A DNA stretch of 64,000 nt from Rhizobiales bacterium dw_265. Its GTDB lineage: Bacteria; Pseudomonadota; Alphaproteobacteria; Micropepsales; Micropepsaceae. The DNA is taken from the NCBI GenBank assembly GCA_018449595.1, contig JAAVUU010000005.1, forward strand, positions 124,001 through 188,000, given 5' to 3'. The position numbers were made by a program, and so were the translations under genes. The first letter of the stretch is position 1, and every line of letters begins with the position of its first letter. Positions 47,003 to 55,959 of this stretch are shown piece after piece. The notes beneath the pieces are model-generated. The model had not been told where the DNA came from. It was given only the letters and a program-made list of their open reading frames with translations, and did no database searches.

Positions 47003-48661
47003 TCAGGCCCGCGCGAACCTCTTGTATTTGATCTTGTGCGGCTGGTCGGCGGCCAGCCCCAGGCGCCGCTTCTTGTCGGCTTCGTAGTCCTGGTAATTGC
47101 CCTCGAACCATTCGACATGGCTGTCGCCCTCGAAGGCCAGCATGTGGGTGGCGATGCGGTCCAGGAACCAGCGGTCATGGCTGATGATCATGGCGCAGCC
47201 CGCGAAATCCTCCAGCGCGCTTTCCAGCGCGCGCAAGGTATCGACATCCAGGTCGTTGGTCGGTTCGTCGAGCAGCAGCAGGTTGGCGCCGGATTTCAGC
47301 ATCTTGGCCAGGTGGACGCGGTTGCGTTCGCCGCCCGACAACTGGCCGACCTTCTTCTGCTGGTCGCCGCCCTTGAAGGCGAAGGCGCCGGTATAGGCGC
47401 GGGAATTGATCTTGGTCTTGCCGAATTCGATGATGTCGGTGCCGCCGGAAATCTCCTGCCACACCGTCTTGCCCGGATCGAGCGCATCGCGCGACTGGTC
47501 GACATAGCCGATCTGCACCGTCGATCCGACCTTGAGTTCGCCGGCATCGGGCTTTTCCTGGCCCGTCAGCATGCGGAACAGGGTGGTCTTGCCGGCGCCG
47601 TTGGCACCGATGACGCCGACAATGCCGCCCGGCGGCAGCTTGAAGTTCACATGCTCATAGAGCAGGCGGTCGCCATAGCCCTTGGCCAGGTCGACCGCCT
47701 CGATCACCAGATCGCCCAGCCGCTCGGCCACCGGGATCATGATGGTGGCGGTGCTGGCGCGCTGTTCCTGCGACTTGGCCACCAGTTCTTCATAGGAATT
47801 GATACGCGCCTTGGACTTGGCCTGACGCGCCTTGGGCGACTGTTTGATCCATTCGCGTTCGCGCGCGATGGTGCGCTGCTGCGCCTGCTCCTCGTTGGAT
47901 TCCTGCTTGAGGCGCTTTTCCTGAATCTCCAGGAACGACGAATAATTGCCTTCGTGCGGAATGCCCTTGCCGCGATCCAGTTCCAGAATCCAGGACGTCA
48001 CATTGTCGAGGAAATAGCGGTCATGGGTGACCAGGATGACGCAGCCCTTGTATTCGCGCAGGGTGTTTTCCAGCCATTCCACCGATTCCGCGTCCAGATG
48101 GTTGGTGGGTTCGTCCAGCAGCAGGATGTCGGGCGCGTCCAGCAGCAGCTTGCACAGCGCCACGCGGCGGCGCTCGCCGCCCGACAGGGTTTCGACATTG
48201 GCGTCGCCATCGGGGCAGCGCAGCGCGTCCATCGCCTGGTCGACCTTGGAGTCCAGGTCCCACAGGCCCTGGGCGTCAATTTCGTTCTGCAGGTCCGCCA
48301 TTTCGTCGGCGGTTTCGTCGGTATAGTTGGCGGCGATCTCGTTGAAGCGGTCGACCAGCGCCTGCTTGGCGGCGACGCCTTCCATGACATTGCCGCGCAC
48401 GTCCTTGGCCGGATCGAGCTGCGGTTCCTGGCTGAGATAGCCCATGCGCACGCCATCGGCGGCCCAGGCCTCGCCGGTATATTCGGTGTCCATCCCGGCC
48501 ATGATCTTCATCAGGGTGGATTTGCCCGCGCCGTTGACGCCGACGATGCCGATCTTGGCGCCCGGATAGAAACTCAGCCAGATATCCTTCAAGACCTGCT
48601 TGCCGCCGGGATAGGTCTTGGAAAGCCCCTTCATCACATAAACGAACTGAGGACCGGCCAT
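47003..48661 (-). CDS. ettA: ABC-F translation factor EttA
   Basis: The 552-residue soluble twin-ATPase has Walker A GVNGAGKSTLMKIMAG and GANGAGKTTLFRMLTG, signatures LSGGERRRVALCKLLL and LSGGERNRVHLAKML, and Walker B DILLLDEPTNHLD and NLLLLDEPTNDLD. A basic interdomain linker carries GNYSSFLEIQEKRLKQESNEEQAQQRTIARE. FVYVMKGLSKTYPGGKQVLKDIWLSFYPGAKIGIVG at the N-terminus is EttA-specific. It binds the ribosomal E site and gates initiation-complex entry by ATP/ADP ratio. Confidence 0.95.
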   Translation of the reverse strand: MAGPQFVYVMKGLSKTYPGGKQVLKDIWLSFYPGAKIGIVGVNGAGKSTLMKIMAGMDTEYTGEAWAADGVRMGYLSQEPQLDPAKDVRGNVMEGVAAKQALVDRFNEIAANYTDETADEMADLQNEIDAQGLWDLDSKVDQAMDALRCPDGDANVETLSGGERRRVALCKLLLDAPDILLLDEPTNHLDAESVEWLENTLREYKGCVILVTHDRYFLDNVTSWILELDRGKGIPHEGNYSSFLEIQEKRLKQESNEEQAQQRTIAREREWIKQSPKARQAKSKARINSYEELVAKSQEQRASTATIMIPVAERLGDLVIEAVDLAKGYGDRLLYEHVNFKLPPGGIVGVIGANGAGKTTLFRMLTGQEKPDAGELKVGSTVQIGYVDQSRDALDPGKTVWQEISGGTDIIEFGKTKINSRAYTGAFAFKGGDQQKKVGQLSGGERNRVHLAKMLKSGANLLLLDEPTNDLDVDTLRALESALEDFAGCAMIISHDRWFLDRIATHMLAFEGDSHVEWFEGNYQDYEADKKRRLGLAADQPHKIKYKRFARA

Positions 48662-48833
48662 CTAGTTGATTCCTTACGTTTTCAGCAGCCATCGCGGGCT
48701 GTCTACTCTCTGCGCAGGACTCATACAGCACTGTCCCCGATATTTGAACGATGCTTTGCGGATAGCCGTCACGTCCCAAACGGCCTTTTCAGCCCTGGGC
48801 GGAAGATAATCTCAAGGCCGCTCGAACGGCCCG

Positions 48834-49511
48834 CTAGTGGCCCGCGGCCCGCAATTCGGCCTCTGCCTTGGCCATCTGGGCCTGGAAGGCGGCATTTTCC
48901 ATCAGCCGCAGCGCCAGCACGGTGCCGAACTGCTGTCCCGCCACGATGTCGCTGCGGTAATGCACGCCGCAGATCAGCCGGCTTTCGGCATAGTCCGACG
49001 CCCGCGCCATGATGACCTGCGACTTGGCCGGGATCAGTTGCGCCAGCACCACGCCCAGCGAAAAGCCCAGGGTGGCATGCCCGCTGGGATAGGAATTGGC
49101 CGCCTTGCCCGGCTTCACCATCTCGCAGGTGTGCAGCGAGGTATCCACGGTATAGGGCCGGTCGCGATGGAAGAACTTCTTGGCCTCTTTGGTGTCGCCC
49201 TCTTCCTCGTCGGCTACCATGTCCAGCAGCTTGATGGTCTCAGGCAGTTTGGTCAGGTCGAAGCCCAGCACGCCATTGTACAGGTCGGGATGCTCGTCAT
49301 GGGCGTCGCTTGTGGCGGCGGCCTTGCGCTCCGCACTGGTGCGGGCGGCAATCGCCCGCAGCTCGGCCAGTTCCGCCTGCGATGTGACGGAGTCATTGGC
49401 GGCCGGCGGCGGCAGGAACCGCCCGGCGTCATACGCCGAAGGTTCCAGGATGCCGGCCTGGGCAGAGGCCGCCATCAAAAAAAGCCCCAGTGGGAGAACG
49501 CCGATGCGCAT
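48834..49511 (-). CDS. Class A non-specific acid phosphatase (PAP2 superfamily), periplasmic
   Basis: The 225-residue protein has a signal peptide (MRIGVLPLGLFLMAASAQAG). The PAP2 phosphatase motif triad is complete: KKFFHRDRPY (KX6RP), NSYPSGHATLGFSLG (PSGH) and ESRLICGVHYRSDIVAG (SRX5H). The order and lengths match PhoC/PhoN-like class A acid phosphatases, which release phosphate from many organic phosphoesters. It starts 11 nt after the TonB-receptor stop, so the pair is an operon. A far longer open frame upstream is an antisense-like shadow of that gene. Confidence 0.88.
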   Translation of the reverse strand: MRIGVLPLGLFLMAASAQAGILEPSAYDAGRFLPPPAANDSVTSQAELAELRAIAARTSAERKAAATSDAHDEHPDLYNGVLGFDLTKLPETIKLLDMVADEEEGDTKEAKKFFHRDRPYTVDTSLHTCEMVKPGKAANSYPSGHATLGFSLGVVLAQLIPAKSQVIMARASDYAESRLICGVHYRSDIVAGQQFGTVLALRLMENAAFQAQMAKAEAELRAAGH

Positions 49512-49522
49512 GGAGCTGGTCC

Positions 49523-51952
49523 TCAGAAGGTTGCCTTGACGGTGAACTGGAAACTGCGCGACGCCTGGAAGTAATACTGGTCGGTGCTGCCGGTTCGGTT
49601 GGTGTAATCCTGCACGCTGCTGCCGCCGATCGGCTTGCCGGTGCTGTCGTTGATGCCGACCGAGGCCAGGCTGCGCGAATTCAGCAGGTTGTAAAGGCCC
49701 AGACCGACCTCGACATTGTCCAGAACATCCACGCTGCCCTTGAAGTCCATCTGGTTGTAGGCGCCCAGTTTGTAGAAGGTGGTGTTGGTGCTGTCGGAAT
49801 ATTGCTGGCCGACCAGCTTGTCGATCAGCGACAGCTTCCAGATGCCCTGCTTGTAGAAGAGGCCGCCGGCCGAGGTCCACATCGGCGCCTGCTTGACCCA
49901 CAGACCTCCGGTCTTGGAATTGTTCAGCGAACCGTTCAGGAACACCGCAAAGCCGTCCAGGTCGCCGCCGAAGGAATAGGTGCCTTCGCCCTCGATGCCC
50001 TTGTAGGTGGCGACGCCGGTATTGACGCCGCAGGTTTCGCTGGCTTGTCCGCCGGGGAAGGCCTGGTTGCAGGCTTCGAAGACGATGTTGTTGTTGACCC
50101 CGATGTAATAGACGTCGGCGTCGAAGGTGAAATTGTCGGCATAATAGACGGTGCCGAACTGGTAGTTGGTGCTGGTCTGCGCCTTGGGAAAGGTGGTGGT
50201 GGGCGTCTTCTGTTCGAAGGCGCTGATGTCGGGAACATAGATGCCCTGGGCGTACTGGGCATAAACGCTCCAGCTGGGCTGGATCTTGTAGTTCAGCATC
50301 ACGAAGGGCAGGTCGCGGGTGGTGGTGAACTGCGCGTTCACGCCGCGCACCGGCGAGGTCTTCTGCTCGATCTGCGCGTTCACATAATGGTTCCACCAGA
50401 CATACTTGAAACCGGGCGTGATGGTGAGGTCTTCGATCGGGTGCAGTTCCAGTTCCACGAAGGGCTGGTACTGGTTCCAGCCGGAATGTTCCTGATATTC
50501 GAAATAGCCGCCGCCGAAGGGCGCGGATTTCTGGCCCTTCACAAGGCTGGCGTCGGGGAATTGTGGACCGTTGAAGGGATTGCAGCCAGTGACGGTCTGG
50601 CCGAAGCACTGGGTGGCGTCGAAGTCGGAGCGGGCGCGCTGGGAGGTCGAAGTTTCCCACCACACGCCGGTGCGCACCTGGCCGGTCAGCCAGCCGAAAT
50701 CGAAATCCTTGGAGACGCGGAAGATGTCGCCCCAGTTGCGATAGGCGTTCTGCTTGGTATAGCCGGGAACATTGTTGGGGTTCGTGGTGCCGCCGACGAT
50801 GGTGCTGCCAAAGACGGCGCCGCCGATGTTCGTGCCGCCGGTAACGGTGCCGCCGGTAATGGTGCCGTTGGTTTCGGTAACGCCATTTTTGATGTCGGCC
50901 GCGGTCTGCAGCACGTCCAGGGTGCTGAGCGTCTTGTTGGTATAGGCATAGGTGTAGGCGGTGTTGTCCACCTTGAGGCCCCAGGCCAGATCGCCCTGCA
51001 GGCGCAGGTAATCCATGTCGGTCTTCTTGTGGACATGGTTGTAGGGGGCGTAGGTGCCGGCCTTGGGGTTGTTGATCTGCAGCGCGAAGTCCTTGCCATA
51101 GCTGACAAGCTGGGCCGGGGTGGCGCCGGCATTGTCCTCAAGCTGCTGGAACAGGCCGTTGTAGGAACCGAACACCGTGGCGGTCCAGCCGGGCGCGAAT
51201 TCCGTCTGGAACTTCACGGTATAGTTCTGGGCGGCGCTGCCGTTGTAGGTCAAGTAACCGGCGGTGTTGGTATCCAGGTAGTTGACCATCAGGCGGTTGT
51301 TGACGCCCAGGACATTGAAGTCGCCGGTCTGGTAGTTGCCGTTGAATACGCTGGTGCCGAAGCTGCCCGCCGTCGCATCCACTTCCCCGCTGCTGTTGGA
51401 TGTCAGCGCGGCGGAGAACATGTTGACCGAGCCGCCATAGGTGGACGGACCCATGTTGCCGGCATTGCCGGGGCCGCGGTCCACGTCGATGCTGCCGATG
51501 ATGGCGGCGGGGAAATAGGATTCCGAATGATGGCTGGGGCCGTTGGTGTCGCCGAACGGAATGCCGTCATAGGTGATGCCGAAGCTGCCGTCGGGCAGGC
51601 CGCGCAGGGTGTTCTTGACGCCATTGTCCGACAGGCCGGGACCGTTCAGGTCGCTGCCGGTCATGCTGGGGGCGATGGCCAGGATGGTGGTGTAGGTGCC
51701 CGACGCCGCCACCGAGTCCTCGATATAGGAGCGGTTGATGATGGTCTGGGGTTCCATCGTGTCCAGCGACGCCTTGGCCGGCGCGGTCTCGGGGTCGAAA
51801 TTGGTGCCGGTCACCACCACCGTCTCGATTTCACCGGCGCTTTCGGCGGCAGCCACCTGCTGGGCCTGGGCGGGCGCGGCCAGCAGCAGCGCGCCGGAGG
51901 CGGCCAGCGCCAGCAGGGCGGCGGAATTGCGCAGGAAACGGATATCGGACAT
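49523..51952 (-). CDS. TonB-dependent outer-membrane receptor
   Basis: The 809-residue protein has a signal peptide (LALAASGALLLAAPAQAQ). A TonB-box-like EIETVVVTGT precedes a plug domain (NGVKNTLRGLPDGSFGITYDGIPFGDTNGPSHH, IGSIDVDRGPG, STYGGSVNMF). The long beta-barrel ends in the outer-membrane signature FQFTVKATF. Around 345-375 there is a Gly/Thr-rich loop (GTITGGTVTGGTNIGG...). It imports an unknown nutrient using TonB energy. Being co-transcribed with an acid phosphatase, a phosphorylated organic substrate is an attractive guess. A divergent two-component system may control it. Confidence 0.9.
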   Translation of the reverse strand: MSDIRFLRNSAALLALAASGALLLAAPAQAQQVAAAESAGEIETVVVTGTNFDPETAPAKASLDTMEPQTIINRSYIEDSVAASGTYTTILAIAPSMTGSDLNGPGLSDNGVKNTLRGLPDGSFGITYDGIPFGDTNGPSHHSESYFPAAIIGSIDVDRGPGNAGNMGPSTYGGSVNMFSAALTSNSSGEVDATAGSFGTSVFNGNYQTGDFNVLGVNNRLMVNYLDTNTAGYLTYNGSAAQNYTVKFQTEFAPGWTATVFGSYNGLFQQLEDNAGATPAQLVSYGKDFALQINNPKAGTYAPYNHVHKKTDMDYLRLQGDLAWGLKVDNTAYTYAYTNKTLSTLDVLQTAADIKNGVTETNGTITGGTVTGGTNIGGAVFGSTIVGGTTNPNNVPGYTKQNAYRNWGDIFRVSKDFDFGWLTGQVRTGVWWETSTSQRARSDFDATQCFGQTVTGCNPFNGPQFPDASLVKGQKSAPFGGGYFEYQEHSGWNQYQPFVELELHPIEDLTITPGFKYVWWNHYVNAQIEQKTSPVRGVNAQFTTTRDLPFVMLNYKIQPSWSVYAQYAQGIYVPDISAFEQKTPTTTFPKAQTSTNYQFGTVYYADNFTFDADVYYIGVNNNIVFEACNQAFPGGQASETCGVNTGVATYKGIEGEGTYSFGGDLDGFAVFLNGSLNNSKTGGLWVKQAPMWTSAGGLFYKQGIWKLSLIDKLVGQQYSDSTNTTFYKLGAYNQMDFKGSVDVLDNVEVGLGLYNLLNSRSLASVGINDSTGKPIGGSSVQDYTNRTGSTDQYYFQASRSFQFTVKATF

Positions 51953-52002
51953 GGAACTTCCCTCGTTGCGAATGACGGCGGAGACAAAGCGGCCATGCAG
52001 CG

Positions 52003-52026
52003 GAAATCGCGGTTTGCCGCGATTTC
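52003..52026. promoter_or_regulatory. Hairpin/inverted repeat between the TonB receptor and the response regulator
   Basis: A perfect 10-bp inverted repeat GAAATCGCGG-TTTG-CCGCGATTTC is present 50-75 nt upstream of the TonB-receptor start. It could be an operator for the neighbouring response regulator or an RNA hairpin in the 5' leader. The rest of the 270-nt divergent gap shows nothing else clear. Confidence 0.45.
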
Positions 52027-52222
52027 ACCGTCACCTGGCGTTGCTTGATTGGCCCCGTTCTTGTGCTGGGGTAGTCCCATGGCTGTTTGACGGTCGCGTG
52101 ACACCGGCTATACGAAAAATCAAACTGGCCGCGGCAATGGATCCGTTATGGTGGAAGGGTGGCCGGGCCCGGGTTTTCCGCAACCGGCCGCGAACAATTG
52201 GCGCAACAAAGATGAAATCCCC

Positions 52223-52900
52223 GTGAGACTCCTGCTTGTCGAGGACGACCGCGAAACCGCCGGCCATATCGCCCAGGCGCTGGGGAACGAGGGCCATGTG
52301 GTGGAACAGGTGCATGACGGCGCCGCCGGGCTGGCGCGGGCGCGCTCCGGCGAATATGGCGCGCTGGTGGTGGACCGCATGCTGCCCGCGCTGGACGGGC
52401 TCAGCCTGGTCAGGCAGTTGCGCGCCGAAGGCCACCATGTGCCGGTGCTGATGCTCACAACCATGGGCGGACTGGACGACCGGGTCGAGGGCCTGACCGG
52501 CGGCGCCGACGATTACCTGGTGAAGCCCTTTGCCTTCGCCGAACTGATCGCGCGGGTGAACGCCATCACCCGCCGCGCCGCCCACGCCCCGGGCGAACCC
52601 GTCAGGCTGGGCGCCGCCGACCTGGAGATCGACCTGATCCGCCGCACCGCGCGGCGCGGCGGACAGCCGATCGAATTGCAGGCGCAGGAATTCCGCCTGC
52701 TGGAATACCTGCTGCGCAATGCCGGGCGCGTGGTGACCCGCGCCATGCTGCTGGAAAATGTCTGGGACCTGCATTTCGATCCGCGCACCAATGTGGTGGA
52801 GACGCATATGAGCCGCCTGCGTTCCAAGGTGGACCGCGGCTTCGCGCCCGAACTGATCCACACCGTGCGCGGCGCGGGATATGTCCTGCGTGCGGGCTAG
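52223..52900 (+). CDS. OmpR/PhoB-family response regulator
   Basis: The 225-residue protein has an N-terminal receiver domain (RLLLVEDDRETAGHI acidic pair; VVDRMLPALDG with the phospho-accepting Asp; LMLTT; YLVKPF lysine). A C-terminal winged-helix DNA-binding domain follows (IELQAQEFRLLEYLLRNAGRVVTRAMLLENVW...VVETHMSRLRSKVD...IHTVRGAGYVL). GTG 52223 is the likely start, since VRLLLVEDD begins the fold; a longer ATG frame at 52148 adds a proline-rich leader. Its end overlaps the kinase gene by 20 nt. It likely regulates the adjacent TonB receptor/phosphatase operon or the PAP2 gene downstream. Confidence 0.9.
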   Translation: MRLLLVEDDRETAGHIAQALGNEGHVVEQVHDGAAGLARARSGEYGALVVDRMLPALDGLSLVRQLRAEGHHVPVLMLTTMGGLDDRVEGLTGGADDYLVKPFAFAELIARVNAITRRAAHAPGEPVRLGAADLEIDLIRRTARRGGQPIELQAQEFRLLEYLLRNAGRVVTRAMLLENVWDLHFDPRTNVVETHMSRLRSKVDRGFAPELIHTVRGAGYVLRAG

Positions 52901-54224
52901 ATTCCTCCATACCGAGGCGTTCCGCCTGTCGGCGATCTATGCCGCGATCTTCTGCGTCTCCGTGCTCGCGATGGGCGTGGTGGTGCTGGCGATCGCGCGC
53001 GACGCGCTGGAAGACCAGATCCTGCAATCCTCGCGCACCGACATCGCGGCGATCGCGCGCGGCTATGCCAGCGACGAAACCGACGAGGCGCGCGAGGTGG
53101 CGCAGCAGTTGATGGGCGCGCCGGGGGCCTCGGATTTCCTGCTGTTGCAGAAGAACGGCAAGCGCATCGCCGGAAACCTGCCGCGCATGGCCGCCCAAAC
53201 CGGCATTGTGCGGCTGCCCGCGGGCGGCGGCCATGGTGACATACTGGGCACGGGCCAGTGGATCGCGCCGGGCCTCTATGCTTTTTCCGGCAATGGGCTG
53301 GAGGCGATGCAGGGCGCGATTTCGCGCATCCTGCACACCCTGTCATGGCTGTTCGCGGCTTCGCTTCTGCTGGCGGGGCTGGGCGGCCTGCTGGTCAGCC
53401 GCACCTTCCTGCACAAGAGCGAAGCCATGGCGAAAGCCTGCCGCGCCATCATGGACGGCGACATGCGGGCGCGCATTCCGGTGCGCGGCACCCAGGACGA
53501 ACTCGACCGGCTGGCCGCCACCATCAACGAGATGCTCGACCGCATCGCCGCGCTGATGGAGAACCTGCGCCAGGTGACCAACGACATCGCCCATGACTTG
53601 CGCACGCCGGTATCGCAATTGCGCCAGCGGCTGGAACTGGCGCGCGACGGCGCGGCGGGCGACGGCCAGGCCGCGCTGGATGCCGCTTTGGCCAGGACCG
53701 ACGATATCCTGGCGCTGTTCGCCGCTCTGCTGCGCATTGCCCAGATCGAAGGCGGGGCGCGGCGCGCCGCCTTCACCACCCTGGAACTGGCGCCGCTGCT
53801 GGAGCAGATGCGCGAAATCTTCGAAGCCGTGGCCGAAGGCTCCGGTCATCGCCTGCATATCGCCATCTCGCCCGCGCCCGCCATTCGCGGCGACCGCGCC
53901 TTGCTGGTGCAACTGCTGACCAACCTGACCGAGAACGCCATCCTGCATACGCCGCGCGGCACCAGCATCACCCTGGCGCTGGGCATGGAACAGGACCGCG
54001 CCACCGTGCAGGTCAGCGATGACGGCCCCGGCGTTCCCGCGGCGGAACAGGCCAAGCTGTTTCGCCGGCTTTATCGCCGCGAAGCCAGCCGCACCACGCC
54101 CGGATACGGCCTGGGGCTTGCGATGGTGGAAGCCATCGCCACCCTGCACGGCGCCAACGTCCAGGCCAGCCATGCCGCCGAAGGCGGCCTGGCCATTGTC
54201 ATCGGTTTCCCACGCGAGGCGTGA
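52881..54224 (+). CDS. Sensor histidine kinase of the adjacent regulator
   Basis: The 447-residue inner-membrane kinase has a first membrane helix (LSAIYAAIFCVSVLAMGVVVLAI), a periplasmic sensor of about 115 residues and a second helix (LSWLFAASLLLAGLGGLLVSRTF). A HAMP segment follows (KACRAIMDGDMRARIPVRGTQDELDRLAATINEML), then HisKA with NDIAHDLRTPVSQLRQRLE (phospho-His) and HATPase_c with NLTENAILHTP, VSDDGPGVP and GYGLGLAMVEAI. It phosphorylates the upstream response regulator. The signal is unknown. Confidence 0.92.
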   Translation: MSCVRARFLHTEAFRLSAIYAAIFCVSVLAMGVVVLAIARDALEDQILQSSRTDIAAIARGYASDETDEAREVAQQLMGAPGASDFLLLQKNGKRIAGNLPRMAAQTGIVRLPAGGGHGDILGTGQWIAPGLYAFSGNGLEAMQGAISRILHTLSWLFAASLLLAGLGGLLVSRTFLHKSEAMAKACRAIMDGDMRARIPVRGTQDELDRLAATINEMLDRIAALMENLRQVTNDIAHDLRTPVSQLRQRLELARDGAAGDGQAALDAALARTDDILALFAALLRIAQIEGGARRAAFTTLELAPLLEQMREIFEAVAEGSGHRLHIAISPAPAIRGDRALLVQLLTNLTENAILHTPRGTSITLALGMEQDRATVQVSDDGPGVPAAEQAKLFRRLYRREASRTTPGYGLGLAMVEAIATLHGANVQASHAAEGGLAIVIGFPREA

Positions 54225-54310
54225 ACTATACAAATTGCCAATTTCCCTTGTTTTTCTGAGACTTAGGTGATGCCAGCGACTAGCTTCGGTCGAACACCGA
54301 ACGGACGGGC

Positions 54311-54916
54311 ATGCGGACAATCACACCATGGCGGTGCGGCGGCGGCTGGCGTCGCGCAGCCGCCACAGGCTTTTTCGTAACGGTTGGTGCGGCGCAGGCC
54401 GCGGCCTTCACCGTGAACAAAACGCCGCTGACAGCCACCGAGAAAAACATCGAAACCCTGGGCACGGGGATCGCCATTGCCTTGCCGGTGGTGGCCGGCG
54501 GCATCACGCTGTTGAAGCATGACAAGGTCGGCGCGGTGCAACTGGTTGTCGAAACCGGCCTGACCGTCGGCACCGTCTATGCCTTGAAGCAGTTTGTCCG
54601 CGAAAGGCGCCCCGACGGGTCGGACTATCAATCCTTTCCCTCCGACACCACCGCGCTGGCCGCGTCCGGCTCGTCGTTTCTGTGGGGCCGCTATGGCTGG
54701 GAATATGGCCTGCCCGCCTCTGCCCTGACCGAGTTCGTCGCCTATAGCCGGGTGCAGGCGCGTCAGCACCGCTGGTACGACACCCTCGCCGCCTCCGCCA
54801 TTGCCGCCGGATACAGCTATGTCCTGACCACGCCGTTCAAGCGCCGCTACAACATTGACACCAGCCTGGATGCTTCGCCCGACGGCGCGGCGGTGCGATT
54901 TTCCTACAATTTCTGA
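54311..54916 (+). CDS. PAP2-superfamily-like protein with altered motif 2
   Basis: The 201-residue protein has hydrophobic helices (for example IAIALPVVAGGITLL) and an N-terminal signal-like segment ending in AAQAAAF. The PAP2 motif 1 is KQFVRERRPDG and motif 3 is YSRVQARQHRWYDTL (SRX5H-X3-D). Motif 2 reads SFPSDTTALA, with SDT in place of the usual S-G-H, so one catalytic histidine is missing. It may be a lipid or undecaprenyl-phosphate phosphatase with altered chemistry, or a non-catalytic relative. It lies 86 nt after the kinase gene and 16 nt before the beta-propeller gene. Confidence 0.7.
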   Translation: MRTITPWRCGGGWRRAAATGFFVTVGAAQAAAFTVNKTPLTATEKNIETLGTGIAIALPVVAGGITLLKHDKVGAVQLVVETGLTVGTVYALKQFVRERRPDGSDYQSFPSDTTALAASGSSFLWGRYGWEYGLPASALTEFVAYSRVQARQHRWYDTLAASAIAAGYSYVLTTPFKRRYNIDTSLDASPDGAAVRFSYNF

Positions 54917-54932
54917 AGTGCGGGAGCACGCG

Positions 54933-55955
54933 ATGAAGAAACTGTCTGTTGGATTTGTTGCCGGCCTGCTGGCGCTGGCGGGCGCGGCGCAGGCCCAGCC
55001 CGCCTACAAGCTGACAAAGATCATACCCATCGGCGCCCCCGACCGCTGGGACTATGTGGTCTACGACGATGGCCGCGCCTATGTCGCCCATGGCGATGTC
55101 CTGACGGTGGTGGATGTGGCGGCGGGCAAGGTCGCCGGCACCTTGCATGTCGGCGGCGTGACGCATGGCTTCGCTTCCGTGTCCCCGGGCAAGGGCTATA
55201 CCGACGACGGCAAGGCCGGTGTCGCCGTGGCCTTCGACCTCAAGACCCTGAAGGAACTGAAGCGCATCAAGGTCCAGCCCGACGCCGACGGCATCGTCTA
55301 CGATCCTGCCAGCGGCCATGTGCTGGTGATCACCGGCGATTCCGGCAAGGTCTCGGTCATCGACCCCAGGACAGACAGCGTGATCGCCACCATTGACGGC
55401 GGCGGCCCGCTGGAGTTCGGCGTATTGGGCGGCAACGGCAAATTCTATGTCGATGGTGAAGACAAAAACGAGATCGTGCGCATGGACCTCGCCACCAGCA
55501 CGGCCGACGCGCACTGGCCGCTGACCGGCTGCAAGACACCGCACGGCCTGGCCCTGGACCGCGCCCGCATGGTGCTGTTCGCCAGCTGCGGCAACAAGGT
55601 GATGGACGTGGTCAATGCCAGGGACGGCACGGTGCTGGCCAGCCTGCCGATCGGCGACGGCAGCGACTTCGCGGCGTTCGATCCGGTGCGGGGCCTGGCC
55701 TTCAGTTCCAACCGCGACGGCACTTTGTCCATCGTCACCGCCCAAGACAGCAAACAGGGCGGCAAGTATGTCACCCTGCCGCCGGTCACCACCCTGCCTG
55801 GCGCGCGCACCATGGCGCTGGACCCCAAAAGCGGACGGCTCTTCCTGGTGGCGTCGGATGTGACGGTGAATGACGCCGTGCCCGCCACCGACCGCGCCCA
55901 TTACAAGGTCACGCCCGGCAGCGCCAGGCTGCTGGTGCTGGACCCGGCCCGCTGA
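54933..55955 (+). CDS. Secreted YncE-like beta-propeller protein
   Basis: The 340-residue protein has a signal peptide (MKKLSVGFVAGLLALAGAAQAQ). It contains repeated propeller blades: DVLTVVDVAAGKVAGTLHV, GKVSVIDPRTDSVIATIDGGG, NEIVRMDLATSTADAHWPL, NKVMDVVNARDGTVLASLPIGDG and DGTLSIVTAQD. This is the YncE/SMP-30-like seven-blade family of periplasmic proteins, of unknown function. ATG 54933 starts the signal peptide; the longer frame at 54855 overlaps the PAP2 gene and is rejected. Probably in an operon with the PAP2-like gene. Confidence 0.82.
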   Translation: MKKLSVGFVAGLLALAGAAQAQPAYKLTKIIPIGAPDRWDYVVYDDGRAYVAHGDVLTVVDVAAGKVAGTLHVGGVTHGFASVSPGKGYTDDGKAGVAVAFDLKTLKELKRIKVQPDADGIVYDPASGHVLVITGDSGKVSVIDPRTDSVIATIDGGGPLEFGVLGGNGKFYVDGEDKNEIVRMDLATSTADAHWPLTGCKTPHGLALDRARMVLFASCGNKVMDVVNARDGTVLASLPIGDGSDFAAFDPVRGLAFSSNRDGTLSIVTAQDSKQGGKYVTLPPVTTLPGARTMALDPKSGRLFLVASDVTVNDAVPATDRAHYKVTPGSARLLVLDPAR

Positions 55956-55959
55956 ATTT

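Noticed and set aside
48834..50663. A 609-residue reading of the acid phosphatase gene
   Set aside because: The first two thirds are an out-of-frame reading of the TonB receptor gene; the signal peptide start at 49511 gives a normal class A phosphatase.
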